A program made the position numbers and the translations under genes. From assembly GCF_037975245.1 (NCBI RefSeq), contig NC_092562.1, forward strand, positions 27,975,554-28,039,553: a stretch of DNA of 64,000 bases, written 5' to 3'. The stretch comes from Apostichopus japonicus. Lineage: Eukaryota; Echinodermata; Holothuroidea; Aspidochirotida; Stichopodidae. This document shows, piece by piece, positions 1 to 13,200 of this stretch (position 1 is the first letter of the stretch; the number at the start of each line of letters is the position of its first letter). The notes beneath the pieces were generated by a model, which was given only the letters and a program-made list of their open reading frames with translations, made no database searches and had not been told where the DNA came from.

Positions 1-84
1 TTTTGGCAAATATGGACTTATATTGACAACACTGTAAAACTTGCAGGAACATAAATATCATTTCCATCAACTAAGGCCTAGAAC

Positions 85-433
85 CAGGGCTGTACTTTAA
101 TGATTGCCCGGTTGCCCGGGGCAACTGAAAATTATGTGTCTGGCAAGTTCCCTCTTATCTCAAATTGCCTGATTGTGCAAGTGATAGATGTGTAAATATT
201 AACAAAGTATCAACTATCTAAGCACAAACTAAGACCTTGGTGAGAATGTTCTAGATTCCTCCTTTGCAGAAGTATTATAAGCTTGACGATCTTTTCACTG
301 TTACCATTTTGTCATTGACTTTGTCCATGACAAGTCTCAATAGGAATTAACTGTGTAAATTGGTTTGCTATTCGCAAGTGCTATTTGCAAATGCGACTGG
401 GCAAGTTGCTTTAAAAATTAATGTACAGCTCTG
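85..433. mobile_element. hAT-like MITE
   Basis: The ends form imperfect inverted repeats: CAGGGCTGTACTTTAAT on the left against CAGAGCTGTACATTAAT (reverse complement of the right end). Flanks CCTAGAAC and CCTAGATT match at 6 of 8 bases, as expected of an aged 8-bp target duplication. No coding sequence. The CAG...CTG termini and 8-bp duplication are hAT features. Confidence 0.6.
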
Positions 434-1052
434 CCTAGATTATTGTGACTATTATGTTAATATATACATATATGACTACATGTAGCTCAAGCAATTTCAA
501 ATAGTATTCTAGGCCTTTGTTATTAACCTCTAGAAGCCTAGTTTAGCATGTTTACAAATGTGAGAAAAGAGATAAGAACAGCAGCAAATGTTCAGAAAGA
601 AAACAGGATGAGACTTGCTTCTAGGCCTACAGTGAGAGCTTTCTTCGTCCTTTATCATTTATGATGGCAACAGACAATAAAAACTTAAGCTGATATGCGC
701 TAGGTAATATAACTAAGCTAGGACGTACGTTAGAACAGAACAGTCATTTAATCCTACTGGAGTTTCAACCTCCTGAAGTAAGGTTACTTTAGCGATTACT
801 GGTCCAACCTAGCATATAGACCAACATCGGGCTAACTTACTTTAGGCTACTTTGCAAATGGATATTGTTTGACCTCACTTTTGTAAACAGATTAACATTG
901 GAGACTCTTGTTATGTTAGTACACTTCAACTTTCAAGGGCTGGCTTACATTGCAATCGCAACATCTGGTAAATAAATTACATTGTTACATACTATAGGTT
1001 CACAACGCTACATGCCAGTTAGGGCTACACGCCAGCTAGGGCATTACGGTAC
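434..1052. other. Non-coding stretch, no feature recognised
   Basis: I see no exon with convincing splice sites or protein resemblance here, on either strand. It may be intergenic DNA or an intron of a gene lying outside the window. Confidence 0.5.
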
Positions 1053-1235
1053 CAAAGTCATCTTTCTGTAGTCATTCCTCGTACTAACAAAGTCAAATAT
1101 GGAGATTTTTCTTTCAGTGCAGCAGGTCCTAAACTCTGGAATTCTCTTCCTCATCACTTGAGAAATGTCACATCTATTGACACTTTTAAGAAGCATTTGA
1201 AAACTTATCTCTTTAGGCTTGAGTATGGGCATTAA
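1053..1235 (+). mobile_element. Non-LTR retrotransposon, 3' end of reverse-transcriptase ORF
   Basis: Plus-strand translation gives V-I-P-R-T-N-K-V-K-Y-G-D-F-S-F, then A-A-G-P-K-L-W-N-S-L-P, then F-K-K-H-L-K-T-Y-L-F and a stop. This is the typical C-terminal tail of LINE reverse-transcriptase proteins (CR1/L2-like). Only this short 3' fragment is present, as expected of a 5'-truncated insertion. The 67-codon minus-strand frame over it is a shadow. Confidence 0.75.
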
Positions 1236-1492
1236 TCTTATTAACATTACATTGTTTCATTCACATTACTGTGCCCATTTTTATGTATATTTATATGTTC
1301 TTTATTGTGGTTTATAACCCTGTCTTATATCAGTTTTTTTACTTTTACTGCTGTTGTTATTACTTTAAGGTTTTCTTAAGCTTGGTAATTTTATATTCCA
1401 GGTATTGGTTCTTTACTACAGTGCTCTTGAGCATGTTTTATTTCATGATAACAGCACTTTAATATATGGTATTTATTATGGTATTTGGTACT

Positions 1493-1678
1493 AGGCCTAA
1501 TTTTAGAATCCGTACCATTCCTAACCCCTAACCCCATTCCCTAACCCTAATTCCTAACCCTATTCCCTACTTCCTAACCCTACTTCCAGCCTAAGTTCCT
1601 AACCCTACTTCCTAACCCTAATTCCTAGCCCCTAGTAAGCTTTCCTATTCATATGGTACGGATTCTAAAGTTAGGCCT
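1493..1678. mobile_element. Inverted-repeat element with telomere-like CTAACCC core
   Basis: A 26-bp inverted repeat (AGGCCTAATTTTAGAATCCG... at 1493-1518, its complement at 1653-1678 with one mismatch) encloses about 130 bp of degenerate CCTAACCC/ATTCCTAACCC units. There is no coding sequence. Likely a small foldback or MITE; target duplication not clear. Confidence 0.6.
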
Positions 1679-2591
1679 GGTATTTATATTAATAGTACCA
1701 TTGTAGTGTATGTTACAGTAGTTACATAACTTACTGGTCGAGTACAGAACTAGACTGTTGGGGACCCAATGCCTACACTGCAGAAGGATAATACTGCGGT
1801 AGGATAGCACTAGGCTGCAGTAGGCCTACAGCGTGCATTGGGGATTTAGGCTAATGATTTGTACGTTGTTTTTCGATAGGCTAATTAAAGATTAGATACA
1901 TGGGTTCCAACTAGGTGTAGGAGGGACTAGCCTTGGGCCTTGGTGACAATTCTTACAATATTAATGAATTTGATCCACAATTTCTTCTCAAAGGAGCTGT
2001 GACACTGCCAGGAGAATGCCAAAATCAAGCATGAACTGAAGCTTGCTCAAAATAAGTTAGGTGAACTTCGAACGCAGAAGTTATATTCCACTTTCAGGTT
2101 AATCCAACGTTGGGTTTAGTCATGGTTAACCTTACCATCTCGTACATACGTAAACAAAAGAGATAAAATATGCATTCACCAAGAAATACAAAATATGTAC
2201 TAGATCGACGCAGACAACTTGTTAAATAGTATGTGACACCGGCAATAGCTTGTAGTTGTATGTTTTTTTAAATAGTGAAATAAACACACATAGAAACACA
2301 AACAGTTAATGTATGTCTAAAAGCCTCGGACTTGAGTCTTTTACGAAAATAAATAGTAGCCTAATAAGTGCAGTTACGCAATGAAAAGCCTGTGAAAGTG
2401 GAATTTGAAACCCCATCTCAATACCTTGATTCAAGATACGGTTTATATATTTTCTAAATCTTCAACTACTCCTGGCAGTTAGATCAAAGTAGGTGGTCTG
2501 TGTTTGCATCGGGTATACTGCTCTTCAAAACTTCTACTTTATATTATTTCCTTCTGGGATTCAATCAAGTTGACTTACTTACTTAGAAAGG

Positions 2592-2952
2592 AAAGGGTGT
2601 GAAGACTCGCGCAAAAAGAAACGTCTAATGACGGTAATCTGACCTAGTTTCGAATTAGGTGTAACAGTAGTGTTAGACGCCACCATCGATCCCAGAAAAT
2701 ACACACACAACTTGCTTCCGTCGGTAATAAAACACTAGTGCACAGTCCATACATGCAGATACAGCCAATACCCACAACACAGTGTACATAGCAGCGATGG
2801 ACATCTCAGGTCTAGTTAAAAGATAACAAGGTATCACGTTTCATTACTGTCTGCATTTTGTAGCGACACGAAAAAAACTTCACTTGCAAGCAACGGAAGT
2901 TAACTTTTTCAGATGGCGGCACGAGGTTTGGGGCGAGTCTTCAACGCCTTTA
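2592..2952 (+). mobile_element. TIR element family X, copy 1
   Basis: Begins AAAGGGTGTGAAGACTCGC and ends GGCGAGTCTTCAACGCCTTT, an imperfect inverted repeat. About 360 bp, non-coding. Related copies lie at 22019-22786 and, as an inverted pair, at 59918-60546. Superfamily uncertain; the TTAA at some ends would fit piggyBac-like insertion, but target duplications are not clean. Confidence 0.65.
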
Positions 2953-3348
2953 ACTTGGCAACACTAGGCTAACCAGGAAAATCATGTATTACGACATAGT
3001 TGGCTTCCACCCTTTATCCCTTTTCCCCCCTGGTGGGATAGGAGGTGGGTGGGGAGAGGTGAGAGGGGGGATTAATAGGAGTATTTCCCACATTAATATA
3101 TTTATAAAAATACTCTCTGAAAAGTTGAGTGTTTGTATTTGCAAAGAGATGGTGATAAAATAAAACAAGGACAAACAAAGTCTGGAGAACAAATACTTTA
3201 TTATGATTACAGTTATAGCAATTCGAAAGATACACCACATTTTCTTGCCATGATTTATACCTACGCATCTTCATCACCTCCTTGAGATATAGCAATGGAC
3301 TTCAGCTTGCAATATGGTTAAACTATATAAGAGCCAAATATTCTAAGC

Positions 3349-3985
3349 CAAGGGCGGCGGAACCGGGGGGGCACAGGGGGCACGTGCCCCCCTCACTTTT
3401 CCTCAGGTTAAAAATGTGCCCTTTTTCTACATAAAAATTGAGGTGTCTCAAGTTAGCAAGGGGCCAGGGAACCAGAATGAACACTCGGGAAGGGCCGTTT
3501 CCGGCCATCTGAGGGGTTTGTAAAACCAAAAATTTTCTTGTACGCTCCGCGCCAACCGATGATGGCGCTCCGCTCAGATAGTCATGCATACAACTTTGCA
3601 AATCCTGGCTACGCCCCTGACTTTTAATGAATTTCTGTGGGTCAAACTGAAAGCAATTTCGAATGGAAAAAATTTGCTAATATATTATCAAGAAATAAAC
3701 TCTAATTCGGAAGATTTTACCTCATTTTGTCTCAAAAGGAAACTTGTTCCTTGTTTCCCAATTTGCACATTGGATATTGCAGTGCTAGTATGCATATTTT
3801 CCTTGAGGGTGCACGGGGGGGGGGGGGGCGTTGATGGAGTGATGTGTATACGTAAATAAGATAATACAATAAGAGTTATAAAGGGTACTAAATATAAGGC
3901 TGTATCAGTCAGTCCAATCGAATTTCTGCAAAGTGCCCTTTGATGTCGGTGCCCCCCCAGATTAAAAGTGCTTCCGCTGCCCTTG
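3349..3985. mobile_element. hAT-type MITE, copy A, with perfect 8-bp target duplication
   Basis: Terminal repeats CAAGGGCGGCGGAA and its near-perfect complement are flanked by TTCTAAGC on both sides (3341-3348 and 3986-3993). The internal core contains TACGCTCCGCGCCAACC. Homologous to 53883-54341 but longer by about 170 bp, which copy B has lost or copy A gained. Poly-G/C tracts lie near both ends. No transposase. Confidence 0.9.
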
Positions 3986-4704
3986 TTCTAAGCAACAGGG
4001 TTATGACAAAATTACTAAAACAATATATACCCAATCAAATCTCTTGTTAAACATTTATAACCTGGTTAGACACAAAGAATTTCTCAGGGTGATCTTATAG
4101 AAGTATTTTCATCCAAAATAGTAAATTTTTACTTTTAAATGTTCACCTTTCAAGCCAAAAACCTGCCGAGAATACCACTTTGTCAAATGGCAGTCTCAGT
4201 TCTTTACATCAGATCAAATCTGATAGTTAGAACATCAACATATTAAGCAGTTTGCCTTTCAGAAGACTTAAAGTTCTCACTTCTGGACTCATAATCTTAC
4301 CCGAGTACATTTTATGAACTTGTACAGCTGGTTTTGTACTCACACCAGTCACAATCATACTCAAAATAAAATCAAGAAATCAAACTCACTTTGCTCTATC
4401 TATTGAATTTTGAATTGAGATATTGTTCTTGTACTCTTGGGTTTTGTGCTAATACCTGTACCTATAAACTCAGAGCAGAGCAAAGTACTCATAATCTAGT
4501 CTGTGGTACTCATACTTGTACTCAAGGCATTATTCTCATATTCATGGTTTTGTACTCTCATACATACAACCCTTGACTTTCAGCAAAAGTTAACTTTATT
4601 GTGCAGGAGAGAAAAGAGTATGGATGATACCGATTTGTCACAACAAATTATAAAATTATAAATATAAAAAAAGCGGTATTTTCCTAATGTATATTGGAGT
4701 GTCA

Positions 4705-5200
4705 AGTTAAGACCATTAATGCGGTAGAACGTGTCACTACATACAAATATCTAGGAATAGTATTGAACGATAAGTTTAACTTGGGGGGGATCATGTTGCT
4801 GACCAGGTAAAATAAATTGAATTCTAGGCTATACCGTCTTCGGAAAATGTTTCTCTTCAACGTACGTAATCGAAAATTCTAGAGATGTTTTATAATGCTA
4901 TATGATTTGTGGAAATTGGAGATATTGCATAATTTACTGGGATGGTAATGTTAAAAGGTCAGAAAGGGATTGTATTGATAAATTATCAAGAAAGCAGAAA
5001 AAGTAATTGAGGAAGGGGTGGGGGGAAGGGGGTCTTTGTTTGTAGTTGGTTTGGAGTGACTGTAGTCATCTGTTGTATTCTACACTTCGTAACAGTCTTA
5101 TAAATAGGGGTATTGGTAGACTGAGATTTCCTAACTTGAATACTAATCGTTATCGGTATCCTTTTCATCTCTCGTGCAATTAAACTTTACAACAGCAAAT
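4705..5200 (+). mobile_element. Decayed LINE reverse-transcriptase fragment
   Basis: The plus-strand frame reads K-T-I-N-A-V-E-R-V-T-T-Y-K-Y-L-G-I-V-L-N-D, a motif found C-terminal to the LINE reverse-transcriptase active site. Further pieces (N-S-R-L-Y-R-L-R-K-M and I-S-R-A-I-K-L-Y-N-S) appear in other frames. Frameshifts and stops show it is dead. Confidence 0.7.
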
Positions 5201-5791
5201 TTAAGTTGTTAGTCCTCATATTGTGTATGTCTTACTGGTTTTTTTTAATCAATCTTACCTTTTTATTACAATTATCTTTATACTTGTTCTTAGATTCATA
5301 TATTTCTTGTGATTTCTTATGACTTGTGCAAGTACCACAATTTCTTTTTATGGAGTAATCAAGTTTTTACTTTAAGACCATAGGACACTGCATCTGGTTT
5401 CATGCACTCAAAAGAATTTGATTCAAGTTGATTTAATAAATAAAAATTCCACTTTTATTCTTTCAAGCGTGTCATTCTGACACTTATCCACATAAAATAT
5501 CACTTTCATGGAAGTCCAAGCTCGATCAGATATCAACAAAGATCCTTAATTATTCAAAATGGAGCTTGAACAGTGAAACTAATGAGGTTGGATATGTCGT
5601 GTTAAAAGGATTTGTAACAATTACTTTCAAGATCAATGAAATGTGCCTTCACAACATGTTTGTCCTCTTAAATCTGTGATGAGATTGCAACTCTTTTGGT
5701 CATCTACTCCAATGTTTGACATGGAAAAGTTGACTAATAAGGCTAATAAAGTAAACTGTAATTGAGTTTCTTTGAGTATGACATAGGGATA

Positions 5792-6187
5792 CAAAATAAA
5801 TACATCAACTTACACAACTGCTTTACACACAACCTCACCCAGTTGGGACAATTTTTTCTATATTGTCATGTTCTGCTTCAGAGCACTCGTATTGTCAGTA
5901 CGAGCAGTACGAATATCATGTTTCTATCAGATCAAGGTTAGGAACTGTTTGTACTGTCAATACCAGTGCTTTGAGAACATGGTATTGGAGTACAGTTTAG
6001 AGAGGTACTAGCATTAGGAAATTGTCCCAACTGGCTGCACAACAATGATTGTCTATGAATATTCATGAATGACTTGCTTATAATGATTACATCAAAATAA
6101 ATACATCAACTTACACAACTGCTTTACATACAACATTGATTGTCTATGAATATTCATGAATGACTTGCTTATAATGATTACATCAAA
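5792..6187 (+). repeat. About 91-bp tandem duplication, first copy split by a MITE
   Basis: Copy 1 is 5792-5833 plus 6044-6092; copy 2 is about 6093-6183. They are almost identical, including ATTGTCTATGAATATTCATG. Confidence 0.8.
5834..6037. mobile_element. Small MITE with empty-site evidence
   Basis: A perfect 16-bp inverted repeat (CCAGTTGGGACAATTT) lies near each end of a 204-bp insertion, flanked by CACAAC (5828-5833 and 6038-6043). The neighbouring copy of a roughly 91-bp tandem duplication lacks the insertion, so it shows the pre-insertion site. Confidence 0.75.
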
Positions 6188-7204
6188 GGCACTGTAAAGG
6201 GTAGACTTTGATCACACTTAAAAATGGAAAAGGCTGAAAGACTGTTTCGATGATTGCCGTAAGGAATCAAAAACGTGAAACGACAAAGCATAAAAAGCTG
6301 CATAAGAATTAGATTCTTCTGAATCGGACAATTATCACACACAGCTTACAACTGTGTTATTATTATTTACTAAGACTGTACATAGAATGTATCACTATCA
6401 AACTTAACAGGCACATACCGCAAGATCTTGAATGTTATGAAATCAAATTAAAGTCAAAATAGAAGCAAAAGGAACTTTCTACTAGTCTGTTTGCAAAATC
6501 CTATGATGAAAACAGGTTTTGTGTGTTGGATATCCACTTATTGTATATACTGAGCAACATCAATATAATATCATTCTGAGGTGAAGGGCCATTATCCCAA
6601 TCTACCCATATCCTCTAACGTTCGCTTAAAATATGACATTAACTTTGATTATTGAAAGATGTTCCAATGAAACAGCATGTTATTTATGTAAGGGACAGTA
6701 CGACACATTTAGGGGCAGTACGACACCTTGTAGGGACAGTACGACACATTGATATGACACTACCTCACCTGAACATAACATTTCGATTTAATATACAGTG
6801 TGCTGAGAAACCTCTTGATGGTACTTCATGCAATATTATTTATTATTAAAATGACTTTCTGTTGAACAGCTTTGACAAATGTTTCCCATAACAAGCCAAG
6901 AACCATCATCCACAGACATCTCACTATATGAAAAAAAAACAGCCTCGAATGAGATGAGGAAGACTTATACAATTTGCCAAAAGCAAACCACGACCTTTGA
7001 CCTGACTTCGAAAGAAAGGAGGGAACCAGGGCTACACGGCGAATCAAGGAAAGTCTGAAACACTCACAGAAATATTCACTGCAAAAACTACACCGAAGAC
7101 AGTTACTATGACAACAAGAAATCACCAAGGCAACGGCTTGATACGTCGTCGCTATGGTGTCTCTAGGTACTAATGACAGAGATGGATGCCTCCCACCTAG
7201 CTGT

Positions 7205-10200
7205 TTATAGCTTCAGTCCTTTACTGATCAAGAATGCCTCCTGAGTTGGGTCGCGACCTAGGAAATTTTTCAGCATGTCCATAGCGTCCTAGAGGGAAGA
7301 CAAAGGCAAAGAAGAGTGTAATACTGGTCAGTAAGAGTAAAAAACAGACAATGAGAAACAGACAATACAAATCACAGAATTGCTCATTGGAGATGTCAGC
7401 TCAACGGAGTAATAACAAAATGTCACGTCGACTAGACCATCTCCCCTACTACCCCTCTCCCTCCCCCCCCCATAATCCCCAGCCGATATCCCTTCTTATT
7501 CAGGCAATTGTCAGCTCCTTCTGTTCCATTCCGACCTTTTGTACACTATTTTTCAAAATAACTGTTTTATGAGGAGAGACGAGCAGAAATTGATGTGGAT
7601 CAGAAAAATGGGGAGAGTGTAACTTAAAGCAGCAACTTCACTATTCATGTATTTAGGTTTTACTGCAAAAACATATACGATAACATCCTCCAGTGAATCT
7701 GAGGCAATTTCAATGTGCACAACCGTGTCGTCAGCCAATGATATTTCTTCCTTTGTTTACATCTCAGCTCACAAGCTACGAGATGGTTACCTGTCGAGAT
7801 TGTACAATATAGAGTCAAACATGGGAGAGCAGATAAATTCATCCCTTTGCTGGGTTCCTCGCAGCACTTAAAATTATGTCAATGCCACCTACCATGGAAC
7901 CGCCGGGCTCAAGAATGAACTTCCTGTAGTCTCGGCCCACGTCTGAACTCATGATACCTTCCTTCTTAAACCTGGAATGAAACATGTCGCATGAGTAGAC
8001 CTCACTCCACTGGAATTAGAGAAAACGGAAAAAAAAAGATTACAAATAATGATTAAAGAAATATGCCAAGCATAATGACTGGTATTTATACACCTTGAAT
8101 GTTGCATGAATAGACTGCACTCTACTTGAAGGAAAGAAAAGGTAAAGCATATTATAAATAGTGATAAAAGTAATATGCGAAGCATAATGACTGGTATTTA
8201 TGCACCGCGAACGTTGCATGAATAGACCACATGCTACTTCAATGAAAGAAACGACAAGCAAATTAAGAACAATGAAAATAAAACAACAAGCATGGCTGGT
8301 TTTGTTTTCTCTGTGCTTCAAAATGTTGATGTTTTTTTTTCCCAATCTATGTAGCGTTGCAACTGGCAAGTTGACTTAATATTGTCTGCTGCGATCATCC
8401 ATGTAGGTAACTAAAGTGCATGTGCTGACATTTACTTTATTATTATTTTTTTTTAATAATAATTTTTTTATAATAATTTTTTACAAAATAAATTCCCCTT
8501 TCCTGTCAAGTGTCTGTCTAAATATCTGTTGGGATACTTACATGTAAATTACATGTAAATTACAACCTGCTAGATAAAAGTTAAAAGCTACTAAAGTACG
8601 ACTGCTTTCTCAGCAGAAGACTAGAGGTACTCACCAAGTATCCGTAGTATTGTGCATCATAACCGTCGGCCAGATGAGCAAACGTGGCGCACATGTTTGT
8701 ACCTTCAGTCGCTGGAATGCCCAGGATCTCATCGGAGAGTTTGCGGTAGATGCTGTAGGTATCAGCCTGTTAAATAAAGCGAACAAACGGGACGAATGAA
8801 TCGGGATGATGAAAAGATAACTTTTTCCATTTGGACATCAAAACGACTGTATGTCTGGTACATGCTAGTAAAACAGACCACCAACCGACCAAGGAACTGT
8901 TTTTGCATGTTTTCCATTTATGGTATCGGACTTTCTGTGAGTCTTGTAACTATAACTTCAACAGGAATGACTAAAGAATACTTTATCATACCATTACCAG
9001 CTAGAGCTGAATTTACAACTCCCAAATAGTTAAAAAATGGAATAGCAGATCTCTTGAGGTTGCAAAATGTGATCTACTTCCTAAACCAACATGAGTTTTC
9101 TGATCCTTTCCCATCTTGGTACTTTATAATGTTATTGTGAACTAACCTTTTCAACTACTTAGAAAATTTAAACTGATCTCTTATTAGTAGCTGCATCGCC
9201 AGCATTTTATATGTTATGCCACCCCCCCCCCCACCACCTCCAAAATAAATTAAACACTGCCAAATCGGGTGGAAAATGCCAAATAACATTTTGTTGATAT
9301 TTTCATGACAAGTGACGCTGCATACATATGTGTTGAAACTGTGTTGGTTAACATAATAAAGGGAAAAGCTTTTGGCCTTTAAAAATGCCAAACTGGCAGC
9401 CCTGGTTAGGAGCATACCTTCTCTGAAGTGTGGATGACCTGGTCAAAGGTCCCCAGGAGGATCTGACGCAGATTGAAGACGCCTGCATTGGCATTCTTGG
9501 CCTTGACCAGTTTCTGAACCATCTCGTCCGGAATCTGCGAACCGTCTTTGTAGTGACCTGACATCCTACTGAGGGATTCCGACTGCCAACACCAGTTCTC
9601 CAACATCTGCGATGGAGCTTCTACAAAGTCTCTTTCGACTCTGGTTCCACTAACGGGGATGCAAGGAGAAAAACACGGAGGGATTTACCTGAGAGAAATG
9701 GTTTTACTCTTGGAATTGCCCTTATAAAGGAATTGCCTTCATAGATTAGTAAGGTTCATTCACTTATATAATGTTGACCACAGCATTTTGATAAAAATGT
9801 TTATTCTATTAAAACAACAATATACTTCACTACCTTGATCAGCTAAGTCTAATGTCAAATTCCATTTTTAAAGTGAGAATTTCTTTTTAATTTACCAGTT
9901 GAATTATTTCTTTTATTGTGAAAAATGCTAGTAGGAAAGTTGTCTGGGGGATCACATGTAGAGAGGAGAATCATATTTATTAATTATTTGCTCCTTCACT
10001 CATTAATCTTCATATTCCAAGAAAGTTGCTTACTTTCACAACTTGCATATTTATGTCGAATATTACCTAAATTTTGTAAAACTAAAGAAAAAAGAAAAGA
10101 ATAAAAAGAAGCTGTTTGAGGTACCTGAACATTGGGAAGTCTGCCTTGGAGCATAGCTGGTGCATCACATGACCAAATTCGTGAAAGAATGTCTCTACCT

Positions 10201-13200
10201 AAAATTTCAAAATAAAATATAGATGAATTAATAAATAAATAGGTGACAGAAATGTGACTGGGAAAATATTTTTAACAAGAGCCCAAGGGCACTGTGGTTC
10301 CTTGCTTGGGGTATATGACAATACACATAATATTATCAAGCAAGATTGGGCTGAAATAGTCCAAGTAATTGTGGTCCTACATGTTCCCATAAAGTAACCA
10401 ACACTATAGCCAACACTTTTGTGATCACAAAATGTGATCGGATTTTTTATCAAAAGGCACTTTTGAGATCTAAATATGGCGTCGCAAATGTAAGAAATAT
10501 AAGAGACCTACAAGCGTGTCAACAGATATGATAACAATGGTGACCTCAGATGACATGACCTTTAAGTTTCAAAATGTTCCACCACCCCATTCACAACTTG
10601 TCCCAAAATATCAACCATGTCACACCTTGGCATTGAGATTTAATTGCATTAAACGTCAAAAAATTAACTTTGAACTTGTATGTAACTTCACACACAAAGG
10701 TCACCCGGAGGTCAACCAAATGAAATTTTTGATCGGTGAGACCTAAATAGAGCATGACTGTAAAAATTCAAACATTTTTTCTTTGCCCATTTTCTCCCCC
10801 ATAATACTACTTTTTTAACATTAGCTGACCTTTGGTGACCTTGGATCACATGACCATTAAGTTTGAAAATATTCCCCTATACCATTTGCAACTTGTCCAA
10901 AAAAATCAACCTTGTCACACCTTGGCACTGGGAGTTATTGCATTAAATGTGTGAAAATTAACTTTGACCTCAAATAACTTCGCACACGAAGGTCACACGG
11001 GGGTCCACCCATTGACATTTATGATCAGAAGGTACCTTTGATATCCAAATCTAGCATCAAAACCAAACATTTTCTTTTTTGATCGTTTCCTCCCAAAATA
11101 AGCACATTTTTTCTAATGTGACCTTTGACCTTTTGACCTTGGTTTCAGATGTAGTTTAATCTCCTGATTCCAAAAAACAAAACGAAAAGTCTGTACAACC
11201 ATCCTCCGACCGAAAAACTTTGACACCACATAACTTCGCACATAAAGGTCACACGGGGTCAACCTATTGACATTTATGATCAGAAGGTACCTTTGACATC
11301 TGAAAATAGCATCGAAACTGTAAAAATCCCAAAAACACGAAAAGGTCACCAGAGGTCAAATTGAGGTCAAGGGTCACCCAGATGCGGGTCGACAATTGGA
11401 TTACATTGAGGCAACTCCCAACCCTATCAGACATTTTGTTCTCAAGTTATTGCAAAAATACTAGTTTTTTATCATTACTTGACCTTTGGTGACCTCGGAT
11501 CACATGACCGTTAAGTTTGAAAATGCTCCCCTAACCAGTTCACAACTTGTCCCAAAATATCAATCTTGTCGCACATTGGCACTGGGAGTTATTGCAGTTT
11601 TAATATTTTCGGTTTTTGGACCAGAACTGACCTTTGGTGACCTTTGTGGGCACCAAAAACAATAGGGCACACCTTCTCCATATGGCGGATCTATAGTCCA
11701 AGTTTGGCCTCAATCCAACATTCCCTTATTGAGATAGAGCGTACCCAAGCAAGTGTCACAGACGCACACACACACACACATACATACACACATACGCCAA
11801 CCTGACTGCATAGGTTCCTTTTGCTAAAGCAAGGAACCAAAAATGTGAAAGAGCAGAGAAATTCATATTTAGAAACAGGATTTGAACCAGAGACTTGACG
11901 GTTTATAAATCCTACATTCTACCAGCTGAGTTACTCAACTCTAAAATTGGCAGAGATCCCTGTAGAGCTGTTTCTTTGATGATCCTGACAATCAGAAGCC
12001 ACAGTACCTTGTATACCCTGCAGTCAGGAATCATTTCATTTTTAAAATAAATAATAAAAAAATGCATCAGCCAAATCTCAGCTGTTATACTGTTAAGCCT
12101 CCAAACTGGCACAACCCATATCAGCAGGAGGGGTTAAGTGACCAATTTGAGCTAAAAACCAAAATTGGATATTTCAAATGTTTGTCACTTTAAAATGTCA
12201 AGTACACAAAGTGCCTGGGTAGTAACTGTTGGGGAGGAGGGGAGGGGGAGGTGGGAGGAGGGGAGGAGGAGGGGGAGAGTGCTCACAGGATCTTCAACTT
12301 TTAGAAAATTTCAATCTTAATTTTACCTCATCATGCATCAACAGAGATGGTGAATCCTTGGTTGGTTTTGTGAAATTGGCCACCATAGCTGCTACCGATG
12401 GCTGCCTGCTACCGTCACCACGTAGGCAACCGGGCTGCATGGAAAGAAACAGGGTCACAAAAACCAAAGCTGTGTCAAGGACAGAAGAGTACAGTTTGTC
12501 GAGCCGAGAAAAAAAAATACAATTGTATTTCCTCAATTATTTCAACGAATATGAAAGGGAATGTTTATAAATGCAATGTTTGGTGTCAGTGGTCTGCTAA
12601 GAATCTTACTTTCAGAACTTTAAAGTGTGACAGATGAGAAGGCCAACACATGTTTACATTGATCATCAACACTGTTCTGAGGCGATAAGAAGAATACAGG
12701 TTCACATATATAGGGTTCTTCGTCTTCAACAAGAAATATATAATTCTTTTTTTTCTAAGAAAATTAGGCTTTTAAAGTAGACTTCCGATTAAAGTAGACT
12801 TCCGTAGCATTTACAAGTAGTTGATTACCTGTAGACCAAAGCAGGCTGCATGACTGAATTTGCCTTCTCTTGGGAAGAGATCGAGGTAGAAGAAGCCCAT
12901 AAACTTGGCCGTGTCCCTGTCAACCACACTGTACTGTTAGGTAAGTAAAATAGAGGTTATTATGACAATGCTTTATGCTATGCTATTACAATGCTATTTT
13001 GCTACTACAATGCTAATATTACAATTTACTGTTAGGTAAGTAAAATAGAGGTTATTATGACAATGCTTTATGCTATGCTATTACAATGCTATTTTGCTAC
13101 TACAATGCTAATATTACAATTTACTGTTAGGTAAGTAAAATAGAGGTTATTATGACAATGCTTTATGCTATGCTATTACAATGCTATTTTGCTACTACAA

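Noticed and set aside
1515-1640. Telomere or chromosome end
   Set aside because: Degenerate, ~125 bp, enclosed by inverted repeats within unique sequence.
9190-9408. hAT-like element ending CTGGCAGCCCTGG
   Set aside because: One end resembles a terminus (CAGGGCTGCCAG in reverse), but I could not find the matching end or a target duplication.
12229-12570. Gly-rich 113-codon plus-strand frame
   Set aside because: Overlaps THOP1 exon 12 on the other strand and a G-rich simple stretch.
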